Positions 44,133 to 52,599 of a stretch of DNA of 64,000 bases are shown one piece after another (the first letter of the stretch is position 1; every line of letters starts with the position of its first letter). The notes under the pieces are model-generated. The model searched no databases. It was not told where the DNA came from and saw only the letters and a list, made by a program, of their open reading frames with translations. Both the position numbers and the translations under genes were made by a program. Location: contig NZ_JAENHP010000001.1 in assembly GCF_016834655.1 (NCBI RefSeq), forward strand, positions 434,001 to 498,000, in the 5' to 3' direction. This DNA is from Paractinoplanes ovalisporus. GTDB lineage: Bacteria; Actinomycetota; Actinomycetes; Mycobacteriales; Micromonosporaceae.

Positions 44133-44666
44133 TCAGTGAGAGGGGTCACGACCGCTCAGCGCGAGGGCCCGGTCGAACGCCGGAGCGTCGGCGGCCACCG
44201 GCACAGCGGCGTCGAAGATCCCCATCGCGCGACCCTGGTCGCCCATCGTGGTGAGGAACCGCAGGGCCACCGCGGCCGCCTCGTCGTCGGCCGGGAACGT
44301 CTGGCCGGTGGCCCGGGCGAGGTCCCAGCCGTGGATGACCACGTCGCTGAGCAGCATGGACACCGCCATCTCGGCCGGCATCGGCATGGCGCCCATCCGC
44401 ACCGTCCGCTCCCAGGCGCCGGGATCCTTCCACGCGGCGGCGACGTCGAACGAGCCGCTGCCGGTTCCGGTCCAGTGCTCGTCCGGGACGGGTTCCCCGC
44501 GGCCGGCCAGAGCGAGCGCGTCGACCACCAGCAGCAGGTGATTGGTGAGCGTACGGACGTCCCACTCGCGGCACGGCGTCGGAAGATCCGCCTGCTCCGG
44601 GGTGACGCTCCGGACGACCTCGGCCGAGGAGGTGAGGGCCCGGTCCAGGATGTCGTGAAGTTCCAT
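44133..44666 (-). CDS. TIGR03086-family metal-binding protein (DinB/mycothiol fold)
   Basis: A 177-residue helical protein. PTPCREWDVRTLTNHLLLVVDAL near the N-terminus and MLLSDVVIHGWDLARATGQ later supply the three conserved His of the DinB/mycothiol-dependent isomerase fold. The family is typical of mycothiol-producing actinobacteria; the reaction is unknown. First gene of the leftward group with the ABC ATPase and kinase, and divergent from the AraC gene. Confidence 0.82.
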   Translation of the reverse strand: MELHDILDRALTSSAEVVRSVTPEQADLPTPCREWDVRTLTNHLLLVVDALALAGRGEPVPDEHWTGTGSGSFDVAAAWKDPGAWERTVRMGAMPMPAEMAVSMLLSDVVIHGWDLARATGQTFPADDEAAAVALRFLTTMGDQGRAMGIFDAAVPVAADAPAFDRALALSGRDPSH

Positions 44667-44732
44667 GCGGGCAGCCTAGGAACGGCCCTGACCTCGGCTC
44701 TTGAAAAAACGCGACTTGTTAGGCTGCGGGGC

Positions 44733-45503
44733 GTGCCGGCCATCCTCAACCCGGGCATGGGCCGGCGGAAGTTCGGCTTCAGCGCGCCCGCGGCGGCCGC
44801 GAACCTCACCCCGTACGTCGAGCATTACTGGATCGTGTCGTGGGACCTGCGCGGTCAGGAGCCGTACGAGCAGCGCGTTCTCCCCTACCCCGCGGTCAAC
44901 GTCACGTTCAAGCCGGGCCGCTGCCGGATCGCCGGCGTCGTCACGGGCCCGTTCCGCGAAACCCTCGAGGGCACCGGACGGGTCTTCGGCGTGCGTTTCC
45001 GGCCCGGCGGGTTCCGCCCGTTCCTCGGCGCCCCCGTCTCGACGATCACGGGCCGTTACGTTCCGGTCGAGACCGTTTTCGGCGACGGTCTGGCCGAGCA
45101 GATCCTGGAGGCGGACGACCAGGCCGCCGTACGGGTGATGGACGCGCTTCTGACCGACCGCGCGCCCGACCGTCCCTCCCCCGCCGCCGAGCTCGCCGCC
45201 GCCGTGGTGGCCCGCGCCGCCGAAGACACCGGCATCACCCGGGTCGACGACCTGGCCCGCGAGTTCTCGGTCGGCGTCCGGCAGTTGCAGCGGCTGTGCG
45301 GCGACTACGTCGGCGTAAGCCCGAAGTGGGTCATCCGCCGGGCGCGTCTGCACGAGGCGTCCGACCGCATCCAGGCCGGCACGCCCGTCGACCTGGGCGC
45401 GCTCGCGGCCGACCTCGGCTACAGCGACCAGGCGCACCTCACGCGCGACTTCACTGCCATGGTCGGCGTGCCGCCGGCGTCCTACCGGAAGGCCCAGGTG
45501 TGA
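44733..45503 (+). CDS. AraC-family transcriptional regulator
   Basis: About 256 residues. An N-terminal sensing part with VEHYWIVSWDL and FGVRFRPGGFRPFLG is typical of DUF6597-type AraC regulators. The C-terminal double HTH contains SVGVRQLQRLCGDYVGVSPKW and the signature ADLGYSDQAHLTRDFTAMVG. The GTG at 44733 lies one spacing after TAGGCT (44720-44725), indicating a leaderless start; an ATG at 44757 is the alternative. GTGA couples it to the following membrane protein. Confidence 0.85.
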   Translation: MPAILNPGMGRRKFGFSAPAAAANLTPYVEHYWIVSWDLRGQEPYEQRVLPYPAVNVTFKPGRCRIAGVVTGPFRETLEGTGRVFGVRFRPGGFRPFLGAPVSTITGRYVPVETVFGDGLAEQILEADDQAAVRVMDALLTDRAPDRPSPAAELAAAVVARAAEDTGITRVDDLAREFSVGVRQLQRLCGDYVGVSPKWVIRRARLHEASDRIQAGTPVDLGALAADLGYSDQAHLTRDFTAMVGVPPASYRKAQV

Positions 45504-46159
45504 CCGACCGCTCCAGCCCCTCCGCCCGCGCGACCGCCTCCGCCCCCGGAATCGTCTCCGCCCACGGGACCGCCTCCCCGCGCGTGACCACTTTCGCCCG
45601 GGTGATCACCGAGGTGCTCGCGCCGGGGGTGCTGGTCGCCGTGCTGCTCCTGGTGGTCGGCTTCCACGCGGGCAGCCAGCCGGGCGTGTCGCGGTGGTGG
45701 GGGGCGCCGGCTGCGTTGTTCGCCGCCGGCATTCCCATGGCGTACGTGGTCAGGGGTGTCCGCCGTGGCCGGCTCACCAGCGTGCACATCCCCGAGCGCG
45801 AGCACCGCCGCGGGCCGCTGATCTTCGGCATGGTGTCGGTCGCGATCGGCACCGCCGTGCTCGTCGCGCTCGGCGCTCCCCGGGAACTGCTCGCCCTGCT
45901 CGCGGCCGGCATCACCGGTCTGGTCGTCTTCGCGCTGGTCACCGCCTTCTGGAAGATGTCGATCCACAGCGGGGTGGCCGCCGGGACCGTGGCCGTGCTG
46001 GTGGCGATCCATGGGCCGGTCGCCCTGATCGGCGTGCCGGTGGCGCTGCTCGTGGGCTGGTCGCGGCTGGTGCTCTCGGCGCACACGGTCGCGCAGGTCG
46101 TCGCGGGCACCCTGGTCGGGGCCCTGATCGCGGGAACGGTTTTTCCGGTTCTGCGGTGA
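45500..46159 (+). CDS. PAP2-like membrane phosphatase
   Basis: A 219-residue membrane protein with six hydrophobic helices after a Ser/Ala/Thr-rich start coded by imperfect 18-bp repeats. PAP2-like residues are KMSIHSGV and WSRLVLSAHTVAQVVAG, placing the Lys, His, Arg and His of the phosphatase site. The first motif is degenerate, so activity is uncertain. The start overlaps the AraC stop. Confidence 0.68.
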   Translation: MTDRSSPSARATASAPGIVSAHGTASPRVTTFARVITEVLAPGVLVAVLLLVVGFHAGSQPGVSRWWGAPAALFAAGIPMAYVVRGVRRGRLTSVHIPEREHRRGPLIFGMVSVAIGTAVLVALGAPRELLALLAAGITGLVVFALVTAFWKMSIHSGVAAGTVAVLVAIHGPVALIGVPVALLVGWSRLVLSAHTVAQVVAGTLVGALIAGTVFPVLR

Positions 46160-46179
46160 TACGTCGGGCCGCTCGGCGT

Positions 46180-46193
46180 AGCCTGATCAGGCT
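46180..46193. promoter_or_regulatory. perfect 14-bp palindrome before the GGDEF gene
   Basis: AGCCTGATCAGGCT, 25 bp before the ATG and overlapping a TAGCCT -10-like hexamer. A likely operator. Confidence 0.45.
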
Positions 46194-46217
46194 GACGCGG
46201 GGATCGGAGGGAGGCGC

Positions 46218-47735
46218 ATGTCTCCGCCCGACGAGCATGCCCAGGCCATTGAGCACGCGTACGCGCTGATCGAGGCGGCTCAGGGCGAGATGAGCCCCGA
46301 GCAGATCGAGGCGGCCTGCCGGCAGATCGGGCGCGACGACTGGGCCGACGTCGAGATCCTGCTGCACTTCGCGCGGTCTCTCGCCGTACGGGAAACCGGG
46401 GTTGATCATTCGTCGCATCTGCAGGACATGCTGCGGTGCGCGGTCGGCCTCGGCGACCCCGTGCTGCTCTCGCTGGCCCTCGCGGCCAGCGCCGCCCGCC
46501 GGGCCGACGCGCGCCGCGCCCTGGACGTCTCGGAGGGTGCGGCCAGCCCGTTCGTACGCGCGGTAGGTCTGCTCGACACGCCCGGCGGCCCGGTGGTGCA
46601 CCGCGTGGCCGCGCAGATCGAGGTCGGGCAGGTCGCCCACCTCATGGGGTTCTGGGAGGTCGCGCTCGAGCACCACGATCTCGCCGACAAGGCCCTCGAC
46701 GCCGAGGCCGAGCAGCGCTGGCCGGCCACCGTACGGCGGCAGCGGATCGTCATCGCGATCAACCAGGTCGACCTGGTGCTCGACTGGAGCTGCGCCCAAG
46801 CCATGATCGGCGACTGGGCGGGCGCCGCCGACCGGGTCGTGCCGTTGCTGAAGGACGCCGACGCGGTGGTCGGGCCGGACTGGCCGCCGTCGTGGCGGTT
46901 GCAGTACCACGGGCATGTTCTGCTGCTGGCCGCTCTGGCCGGGGTGCCGTTCGCGGACTTCTTCTTCGTCGACGTGGACGAGGCCGTGGCCATGCTCGCC
47001 TCGGCCATCCGGGCCGCGCGGGCCGGGGACGCCGCCACGGCCGCGCGTCTGGCCGACGGTCTGGTGCTGCCCGAGATGACCCCGGCCAGCGCCCGGCTGC
47101 TCGCGTTGAGCCTGGTGGCGCACCGGCCAGGGACCCCCGCGGCCGCCCTGCGCTACGGCGACGAGCTGGCCCGGCTGCGGTGGAGCGACCGGATCGAGCG
47201 GATGACGGCGATGCGCGACGCGATCGAGGTGGAGCGGCGCCGGATCGAGCACGAACAGCTGCGCCGCGACGTGCTCACCGACGACCTGACCCGCCTGGCC
47301 AACCGGCGCGGCTACCAGGCTTATCTGGCCGGCGACCTGAGCGCGCCCGACTACGCCGTCATGATGATCGACGTCGACCACTTCAAGCAGGTCAACGACC
47401 GGTTCGGGCACGACGTCGGCGACCTGGTGCTGGCCGCGATCGGCGGGATCCTGTCGCAGCACGTGCGCCCGGCCGATCTGGCGGCCCGGCTCGGCGGTGA
47501 CGAGTTCGTGGTGATCCTGGCCGGGGTGCGGCCCGAGGTGACCGAGTCCCGCGCCCAGGCGGTCGTCGACGCCGTACGGGAATTCGCCTGGCCCTCGATC
47601 GCGCCCGGGCTCGCCGTGTCGATCAGCATCGGCGTGCACCACGGCGGCCCCGACCAGCTCGCCGGCCTGGCCTCGGACGCCGACAAGCGTCTCTACCGGG
47701 CCAAGAGCTCGGGCCGGGGCCGTGTAGTGGTTTAG
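46218..47735 (+). CDS. diguanylate cyclase with helical sensor region
   Basis: A 505-residue cytoplasmic protein. Residues 1-330 are helical, TPR-like, with no membrane segment. The GGDEF domain (about 345-500) starts LTDDLTRLANRRGY and has an intact active site RLGGDEF. RPAD exactly five residues before GGDEF is the inhibitory I-site. It should make c-di-GMP from two GTP under product feedback. GGAGGGAGGCGC precedes the ATG. It is probably controlled through the upstream palindrome. Confidence 0.9.
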   Translation: MSPPDEHAQAIEHAYALIEAAQGEMSPEQIEAACRQIGRDDWADVEILLHFARSLAVRETGVDHSSHLQDMLRCAVGLGDPVLLSLALAASAARRADARRALDVSEGAASPFVRAVGLLDTPGGPVVHRVAAQIEVGQVAHLMGFWEVALEHHDLADKALDAEAEQRWPATVRRQRIVIAINQVDLVLDWSCAQAMIGDWAGAADRVVPLLKDADAVVGPDWPPSWRLQYHGHVLLLAALAGVPFADFFFVDVDEAVAMLASAIRAARAGDAATAARLADGLVLPEMTPASARLLALSLVAHRPGTPAAALRYGDELARLRWSDRIERMTAMRDAIEVERRRIEHEQLRRDVLTDDLTRLANRRGYQAYLAGDLSAPDYAVMMIDVDHFKQVNDRFGHDVGDLVLAAIGGILSQHVRPADLAARLGGDEFVVILAGVRPEVTESRAQAVVDAVREFAWPSIAPGLAVSISIGVHHGGPDQLAGLASDADKRLYRAKSSGRGRVVV

Positions 47736-47768
47736 GGCCTGTCCTGCCGGCTCAGCGTGGTCCAGCTC

Positions 47769-48935
47769 CTAGTCGCCCTTCACGTTGACGATCTGACGCA
47801 GCGTGTGGCGCACCTCGACCAGGTCGTCGGCGTCCTGCATGACCACGTCGATCGGCTTGTACGCGCCCGGGATCTCGTCGAGGAACGCGTCCGTGTCGCG
47901 GTACTCGATGCCCTTCATCGCCTCGCGCAGCTGCTCCCGGGTGAACGTCTTGCGAGCCTTCGACCGCGACAGCTGTCGCCCCGCGCCGTGCGGCGACGAG
48001 TTCAGCGCGACCGGGTTGCCCTTGCCGACCACCACGTACGAGGCGTCACCCATCGACCCCGGGATCAGGCCCGGCCGGCCCTTCTCGGCGTTGATGGCGC
48101 CCTTGCGCGAGAGCCACACCTTCTTGCCGAAGTGCGTCTCCTGCTCCGTGTAGTTGTGGTGACACTGCACCCGTTCGAGCTCCCGCACCTCGCCGCCCAC
48201 GTATTCGGCGAAGCAGTCCACGACCCGGTCCATCATCTCGTCGCGGTTGGCCAGCGCGAAGTCCTGGGCCCAGCGCAGCTGGCGGATGTACTGCCAGAAC
48301 TCGTCGGTGCCCTCGGCCAGGTAGGCCAGGTCGGGATCCGGCAGGTCGATCCACCAGCGCTTGGCCGACTCCTGCGCCACCTTGATGTGATGCGTGGCGA
48401 TCTTGTTGCCGACGCCGCGCGAGCCCGAGTGCAGGAACAGCCAGACCTGGCCCTTCTCGTCGGCGGTGACCTCGATGAAGTGGTTGCCCGAGCCGAGCGT
48501 GCCCAGCTGCAGCTCCCAGTTGCCGGCGAACCGTCCCGGCTCGAACCCCGCCTTGTCGGCCTTGGCGGCCAGCGTGTCGAGCCGCTTGCGGGCGGTGTCG
48601 GTGACGCTCGTGTTGTACGACCCCGCACTGAGCGGCACGGCGTTCTCGATTGCCGTACGCAGCTCGGCCAGCCCCGGCTTGAGCTCATCCCGGTGGTACT
48701 GCGTCCGCACGGCCGCCATGCCACACCCGATGTCCACCCCGACGGCGGCGGGGATGATCGCCCCCATCGTCGGAATCACCGACCCGACCGTGGCCCCCTT
48801 GCCGAGGTGCGCGTCGGGCATGAGGGCGATGTGCGGGAAGATGAAGGGCAGGCGGGAGGCTTTCTCGGCCTGGCCCCGGGTCTCGGTTTCGAGCATGCTG
48901 GCCCAGTTCAGCAGACGCTCGTTGATCTTCTCCAT
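47769..48935 (-). CDS. rtcB: RtcB-type RNA ligase
   Basis: A 388-residue GTP-dependent 3'-phosphate RNA ligase. Metal ligands are at MPDAHLGKGATVG, GVDIGCGM, LGSGNHFIEV and HSGSRGVGNK. The guanylation His is in SSPHGAGRQLSR. It joins 2',3'-cyclic phosphate or 3'-phosphate RNA ends to 5'-OH ends in RNA repair. GGGAGGAG gives the ATG at 48935 a good ribosome site. A perfect 13-bp hairpin directly precedes this site. No RtcA or Ro/archease gene is adjacent. Confidence 0.92.
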   Translation of the reverse strand: MEKINERLLNWASMLETETRGQAEKASRLPFIFPHIALMPDAHLGKGATVGSVIPTMGAIIPAAVGVDIGCGMAAVRTQYHRDELKPGLAELRTAIENAVPLSAGSYNTSVTDTARKRLDTLAAKADKAGFEPGRFAGNWELQLGTLGSGNHFIEVTADEKGQVWLFLHSGSRGVGNKIATHHIKVAQESAKRWWIDLPDPDLAYLAEGTDEFWQYIRQLRWAQDFALANRDEMMDRVVDCFAEYVGGEVRELERVQCHHNYTEQETHFGKKVWLSRKGAINAEKGRPGLIPGSMGDASYVVVGKGNPVALNSSPHGAGRQLSRSKARKTFTREQLREAMKGIEYRDTDAFLDEIPGAYKPIDVVMQDADDLVEVRHTLRQIVNVKGD

Positions 48936-48954
48936 CACAGTCACTCCTCCCGGA

Positions 48955-48986
48955 ATCTTGGCCCGCTCACGGTAGCGGGCCAAGAT
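48955..48986 (-). terminator. perfect 13-bp hairpin in the rtcB leader
   Basis: ATCTTGGCCCGCT/AGCGGGCCAAGAT around a 6-nt loop, ending 4 bp before the rtcB Shine-Dalgarno. It lies 34 bp after the stop of the secreted-protein gene, so it may be that gene's terminator; no U tract follows. Alternatively it structures the rtcB leader. Confidence 0.55.
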
Positions 48987-49020
48987 CGGGAGCGCCTTCG
49001 ATTAACTCCTGCGTGGGCGC

Positions 49021-50082
49021 TTACTTGGCGATGACGGTGACCTGGCTGCTCGTGCCGTAGGCCAGGGTGCCGCCGCCGGCCGCGACCACGCGCAACGGCC
49101 ACGTGCCCTTGGCGAAGGCCTTCGCGATCGAGTAGGAACCGTCGGCCCTCAGGGTGCTTCCGGCGATCGTGACCCAGGCTCCGGCGGAGTAGCGCTGGAG
49201 GCTGACCTTGACGCCGGCCTTGATCGGGCGGACGGCCCCGGTGACGGTGATCGTCTGGTGGGGCTTGGGCCGGGTGTTGCTGGCCTTGACCGAGACCAGG
49301 TAGCGCACGGTGACGGTCCGGGTCATCGTGGTCGGCCACGTGCCTTCGGAGCCGGCGTTGGAGACGCGGTAGGCCGTGGTCTCGGCCGGCCTGGTCACGA
49401 GGGTCCACTTGCGGTCGGCGCCGGTTCGCAGGGCCCCGACCCTGATCCAGGTGGAGGTGCCGGCCGGGAGCCGTTCGAGCGTGGCGATCTCGCCCGCTCG
49501 CGGTGTCACGCCGCTCAGGGTGACCGGCGCGCCGTAGACCGCGATCGCGGGTGTCGTGGTCAGGAACGCCGAGGCCGTCCGCAGGAGCTTCGGAGAGTCG
49601 GTGGTCATGCCCTGCGGGCCGTACGCCACCACGTGGACCTCGTAAGTGGCCCCTGTATTGAGCCCGGTGAACTCAGCCGACCGAGCGGTGATCGGCAGGT
49701 TCTGTGATGCGACCGGCCTCGGCGGCTGCGTCGGCGGAGGCGAGCCGCCCGGCGATGTGGGCGGCATCCCCTTCGGCGTGGTGTCGTAGAAGTAGACCGA
49801 ATAGCTGGTGAAGGTCACCCCGGACGGCGTCTCGGCCGCTTCCCACTTGACGAGCGCTACGCCACGGGCGTCGCCGGTGACAGTGAACTTGACCGCCGGC
49901 GCCACCGGGGGTGGGAGGGTGGTCAGTGCCTGGACCCGGTCGGGACTCGCGGACGAGCCGGCGGCCGAGCCGTTGGTTTCGGCCGACGACTGCGCCGCGA
50001 AGGCGATCATGCCGATGCCGAGTGCTGTCGCCGCGGTCGTGGCGATGAGCGCGCCACGCACACGTGTAGTTCCGAGCGCCAT
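49021..50082 (-). CDS. secreted fibronectin/Ig-like repeat protein (copy 1)
   Basis: A 353-residue exported protein. The signal peptide is rich in Ala (ALGIGMIAFAAQSSAE). A fibronectin-III-like domain (about 60-180) with a Pro-rich loop follows, then two Ig-like segments ending QTITVTGAVRPIKAGVKVSL and GTWPLRVVAAGGGTLAYGTS. It has no anchor or enzyme motif; it probably acts in the cell envelope or matrix. It is a tandem paralogue of the next gene and shares its upstream element. Confidence 0.72.
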   Translation of the reverse strand: MALGTTRVRGALIATTAATALGIGMIAFAAQSSAETNGSAAGSSASPDRVQALTTLPPPVAPAVKFTVTGDARGVALVKWEAAETPSGVTFTSYSVYFYDTTPKGMPPTSPGGSPPPTQPPRPVASQNLPITARSAEFTGLNTGATYEVHVVAYGPQGMTTDSPKLLRTASAFLTTTPAIAVYGAPVTLSGVTPRAGEIATLERLPAGTSTWIRVGALRTGADRKWTLVTRPAETTAYRVSNAGSEGTWPTTMTRTVTVRYLVSVKASNTRPKPHQTITVTGAVRPIKAGVKVSLQRYSAGAWVTIAGSTLRADGSYSIAKAFAKGTWPLRVVAAGGGTLAYGTSSQVTVIAK

Positions 50083-50105
50083 GAGTTCCCCCGTTCATGT
50101 GCCGT

Positions 50106-50132
50106 TGACGGCGGAACGCTATCGAACCGACG
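50106..50132 (-). promoter_or_regulatory. conserved upstream element of the paralogous pair (copy 1)
   Basis: A 27-bp block starting TGACGGCGGAACGCTA, 24 bp before the start. 25 of 27 bases match 51314-51340. It probably contains the promoter. Confidence 0.5.
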
Positions 50133-50170
50133 TGTGCGCGCGCTTCAGCCGATCATCCGATCTGGACTGT

Positions 50171-51292
50171 TTACTTCACGACCAGCGTGACCTGCCCGCT
50201 CGTGCCGTACGCGATCGTCGTCCCGCCGGCAGCGATCACCCGCAGCGGCCACGTGCCCTTGGTGAAGGTGCGGGCGATCGCGTACGAGCCGTCGGCCCGC
50301 GTGACGCCACCCGAGATCGTGACCCACTTGCCGGCCGCGTAGCGCTGGAGGCTGATCTTCAGACCGGCCTTCACCGGGCGGACCGCGCCGCTGATGGTGA
50401 CCTTCTGGCCGGCCTTGGGCTTGGCCGTGCTCGCCTTGACCGAGACCAGGTAACGCAGGGTCACGGTGGCGGAGGCGTCGTCGGCCGGCCACATGCCCTT
50501 CGAGCCGGTGAAGTGCGTCCGGTAGACCGTCGTGGTGGGCGGCCGCGTGACGACGCTCCACTTGAGGTTCGCACCGGTCCGCGGATTGCCGACATGGCCC
50601 CAGTCGGGGCTGCCGGCCGCCCGGCGTTCGAGCGTCACGGCCTCGCCCGCCTTGGGTCCGTCACCGGCCCGCACGACCTGGAGCGTGAGCGTGACCGGCG
50701 CGCCGTAGACGGCCGTCGACGGGACCGCGGTCAGCTTCACCGTGGTGCGGCGCAGGGTGGCCGTGGCGTCCGGGGTCTCGCCCTTCGCGCTGGTCGCCAC
50801 CAGGTGGAACGTGTAGTTGAAGCGCTCGCTGAGCCCGGTCACCACGGTCACCCGGGCGTCGGCGGGAAGGTTCCGGACGACGTTGGGCTTGGGCGGTTCG
50901 GTCGTCGGCGGGGGTGTCGGTGAAGCGACGGCCGCTTTGATCCCGGGCGCTCCCGGCGGCGGTGGTGTGGTCGTCTCGGTCGGCGGGCGGCCCGCCGGGT
51001 CGTCGGAGATCACCCAGAGCCGGAAGCCGGTGAACTCGACGCCGGCCGGAGCCTCCGGGGCCGACCAGGTGACCATCGCCTTGCCGTAGTCCTGCCCGAA
51101 GACGGCGAACTTGACCGCTTGGCCGACCGGCGGCGGGGCCGTGGTCATCACCTTCACCTTGGCCGGGCTCGTGGACGATCCGGTGGTCTCGGCCGACGAC
51201 TGCGCGGCGAAAACGATCATGCCGGTGCCGAGTGCCGCCGCCGCGGTCGTCGCGATGATCGCTCCGCGCACACGAGCCTGCCTGGTAGCCAT
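50171..51292 (-). CDS. secreted fibronectin/Ig-like repeat protein (copy 2)
   Basis: A 373-residue paralogue of the adjacent protein. It has the same signal-peptide style (AALGTGMIVFAAQSSAE), a fibronectin-like domain with a longer Pro/Thr-rich loop (TETTTPPPPGAPGIK), and the same Ig-like C-terminal part (KVTISGAVRPVKAGLKISL; GTWPLRVIAAGGTTIAYGTS). GGGAG precedes the ATG at 51292. The function is unknown. Confidence 0.72.
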   Translation of the reverse strand: MATRQARVRGAIIATTAAAALGTGMIVFAAQSSAETTGSSTSPAKVKVMTTAPPPVGQAVKFAVFGQDYGKAMVTWSAPEAPAGVEFTGFRLWVISDDPAGRPPTETTTPPPPGAPGIKAAVASPTPPPTTEPPKPNVVRNLPADARVTVVTGLSERFNYTFHLVATSAKGETPDATATLRRTTVKLTAVPSTAVYGAPVTLTLQVVRAGDGPKAGEAVTLERRAAGSPDWGHVGNPRTGANLKWSVVTRPPTTTVYRTHFTGSKGMWPADDASATVTLRYLVSVKASTAKPKAGQKVTISGAVRPVKAGLKISLQRYAAGKWVTISGGVTRADGSYAIARTFTKGTWPLRVIAAGGTTIAYGTSGQVTLVVK

Positions 51293-51313
51293 GCGTCTCC
51301 CTATCCCCATCGG

Positions 51314-51340
51314 TGACGGCGGAACGCTACCGGACCGACG
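51314..51340 (-). promoter_or_regulatory. conserved upstream element of the paralogous pair (copy 2)
   Basis: Matches 50106-50132 at 25 of 27 bases, 22 bp before the start of copy 2. Confidence 0.5.
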
Positions 51341-51395
51341 TCCACCCTCACCTCCCCCGAACAACCGATCCCGTCCGTGTGGCGATACTGGTCCG

Positions 51396-52052
51396 ATGCC
51401 CCTCGACGCGTTGATCTTCGACTTCGACGGCCTGCTCATGGACACCGAGACGACCCTGTTGGAGACGTGGCGCTGGGAGTGGCGGCAGCACGGCCTGGAG
51501 ATGCCGGTGGAGGGCTTCTTCGCCGACCACGGCGGTGACGTCAACGAGCAGCGGTACGCCCTGCTCGCGGCCGCGGTGGGCGAGAGCTTCGACCGGACGG
51601 CGAGCCATTCCCGCCGTACGGCGTATCGTGACGTTCTGCACGAGCGGCTGGAGCCGGCCCCGGGCATCCGCGACTGGTTCGACGAGGCGCGGGCGCAGGG
51701 GTTGCGGATCGCCGTGGCCAGCAGCTCGCCCGAGCACTGGGTGCACCCCAACCTGGCGCGGGCCGGGTTGCTCGACCGGGTCGACGTGTCGGCCTTCGGC
51801 AATGAGGTCGAGGCGCACAAACCCGACCCGGCGGTCTATCTGCTGGCCCTGGCCCGGCTCGGGATCACGCCGGACCGCGCGGTCGCCTTCGAGGACACGC
51901 CGCACGGGGTCGCCGCGGCTCAGGCGGCCGGCTTGCGGTGTGTCGCGATCCCCAACGCGTACGTGCCGCTGGAAAGGTTCGGAAAGGCGGATCTGGTGCT
52001 GGCGAGCGCAACCGACGCTCCCCTCCGGACAGTGATCGCCGAGATTTCGTGA
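51396..52052 (+). CDS. HAD-superfamily hydrolase (beta-phosphoglucomutase-like)
   Basis: A 218-residue HAD phosphatase. Motif I is IFDFDGLLMDTET, motif II VASSS, motif III EAHKPDPAVY and motif IV AFEDTPHG, all intact. The cap domain type (C1, helical) is that of sugar-phosphate phosphatases and beta-phosphoglucomutases. GATACT ends 6 bp before the ATG, suggesting a leaderless transcript. Confidence 0.88.
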   Translation: MPLDALIFDFDGLLMDTETTLLETWRWEWRQHGLEMPVEGFFADHGGDVNEQRYALLAAAVGESFDRTASHSRRTAYRDVLHERLEPAPGIRDWFDEARAQGLRIAVASSSPEHWVHPNLARAGLLDRVDVSAFGNEVEAHKPDPAVYLLALARLGITPDRAVAFEDTPHGVAAAQAAGLRCVAIPNAYVPLERFGKADLVLASATDAPLRTVIAEIS

Positions 52053-52057
52053 AACCT

Positions 52058-52090
52058 GGGAACCACCTCGCGGGTGTTGCTGAGTAACGA
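52058..52090 (+). promoter_or_regulatory. possible ECF promoter of the sigma operon
   Basis: GGGAACC at 52058-52064 and GAGTAACG near 52082-52089, 17 bp apart, directly before the sigma gene. The -35 is typical of ECF sigma factors, hinting at autoregulation. Confidence 0.35.
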
Positions 52091-52107
52091 CACCGAAAGG
52101 GGGCGAG

Positions 52108-52599
52108 GTGGCCGACCACGGCGGCTTCGAGGAGTTCTACGGCGGAACCCGACATCGACTCGTGACTTACCTGTACGCGATGACGGGTGACCGGGCCGAG
52201 GCTCAGGACGCGGCGCAGGAGGCGTACGTCCGGGCGTGGCAGCGCTGGTCGGCGGTGAGCGCCTACGACGACCCGGAGGCGTGGCTGCGCACGGTGGCGT
52301 ACCGGCTCTGCGCGAATCACTGGCGAAAGGCGAAGAACCGGGTCAAGGCGTACGTACGGCATGGGGCCGAACCCGACGCGCCGCCGCCCCACCCGGACAC
52401 CGTGGCCCTGGTCGCGGCGCTCAAGCAGCTCAACGTGGGCGAGCGTCAGGCGATCACCCTGCACCACCTGATGGACCTGTCCGTCGCCGACGTGGCGGCG
52501 CAGACCGGCGTGCCCGTCAACACCGTCAAGACCCGGTTGGCCCGTGGCCGCCGCGCCTTGGCCGGACTGCTCGGCGAGGAGGAGTACGACCATGCCTGA
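52108..52599 (+). CDS. SigE-family ECF RNA polymerase sigma factor
   Basis: A 163-residue sigma factor with only regions 2 and 4. Region 2 is FYGGTRHRLVTYLYAMTGDRAEAQDAAQEA; region 4 is VAALKQLNVGERQAITLHHL and VADVAAQTGVPVNTVKTRLA, the HTH. The GTG start follows GGGGGCGAG. It overlaps the next membrane-protein gene by 8 bp, the usual arrangement with a cognate regulator. Confidence 0.9.
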   Translation: MADHGGFEEFYGGTRHRLVTYLYAMTGDRAEAQDAAQEAYVRAWQRWSAVSAYDDPEAWLRTVAYRLCANHWRKAKNRVKAYVRHGAEPDAPPPHPDTVALVAALKQLNVGERQAITLHHLMDLSVADVAAQTGVPVNTVKTRLARGRRALAGLLGEEEYDHA

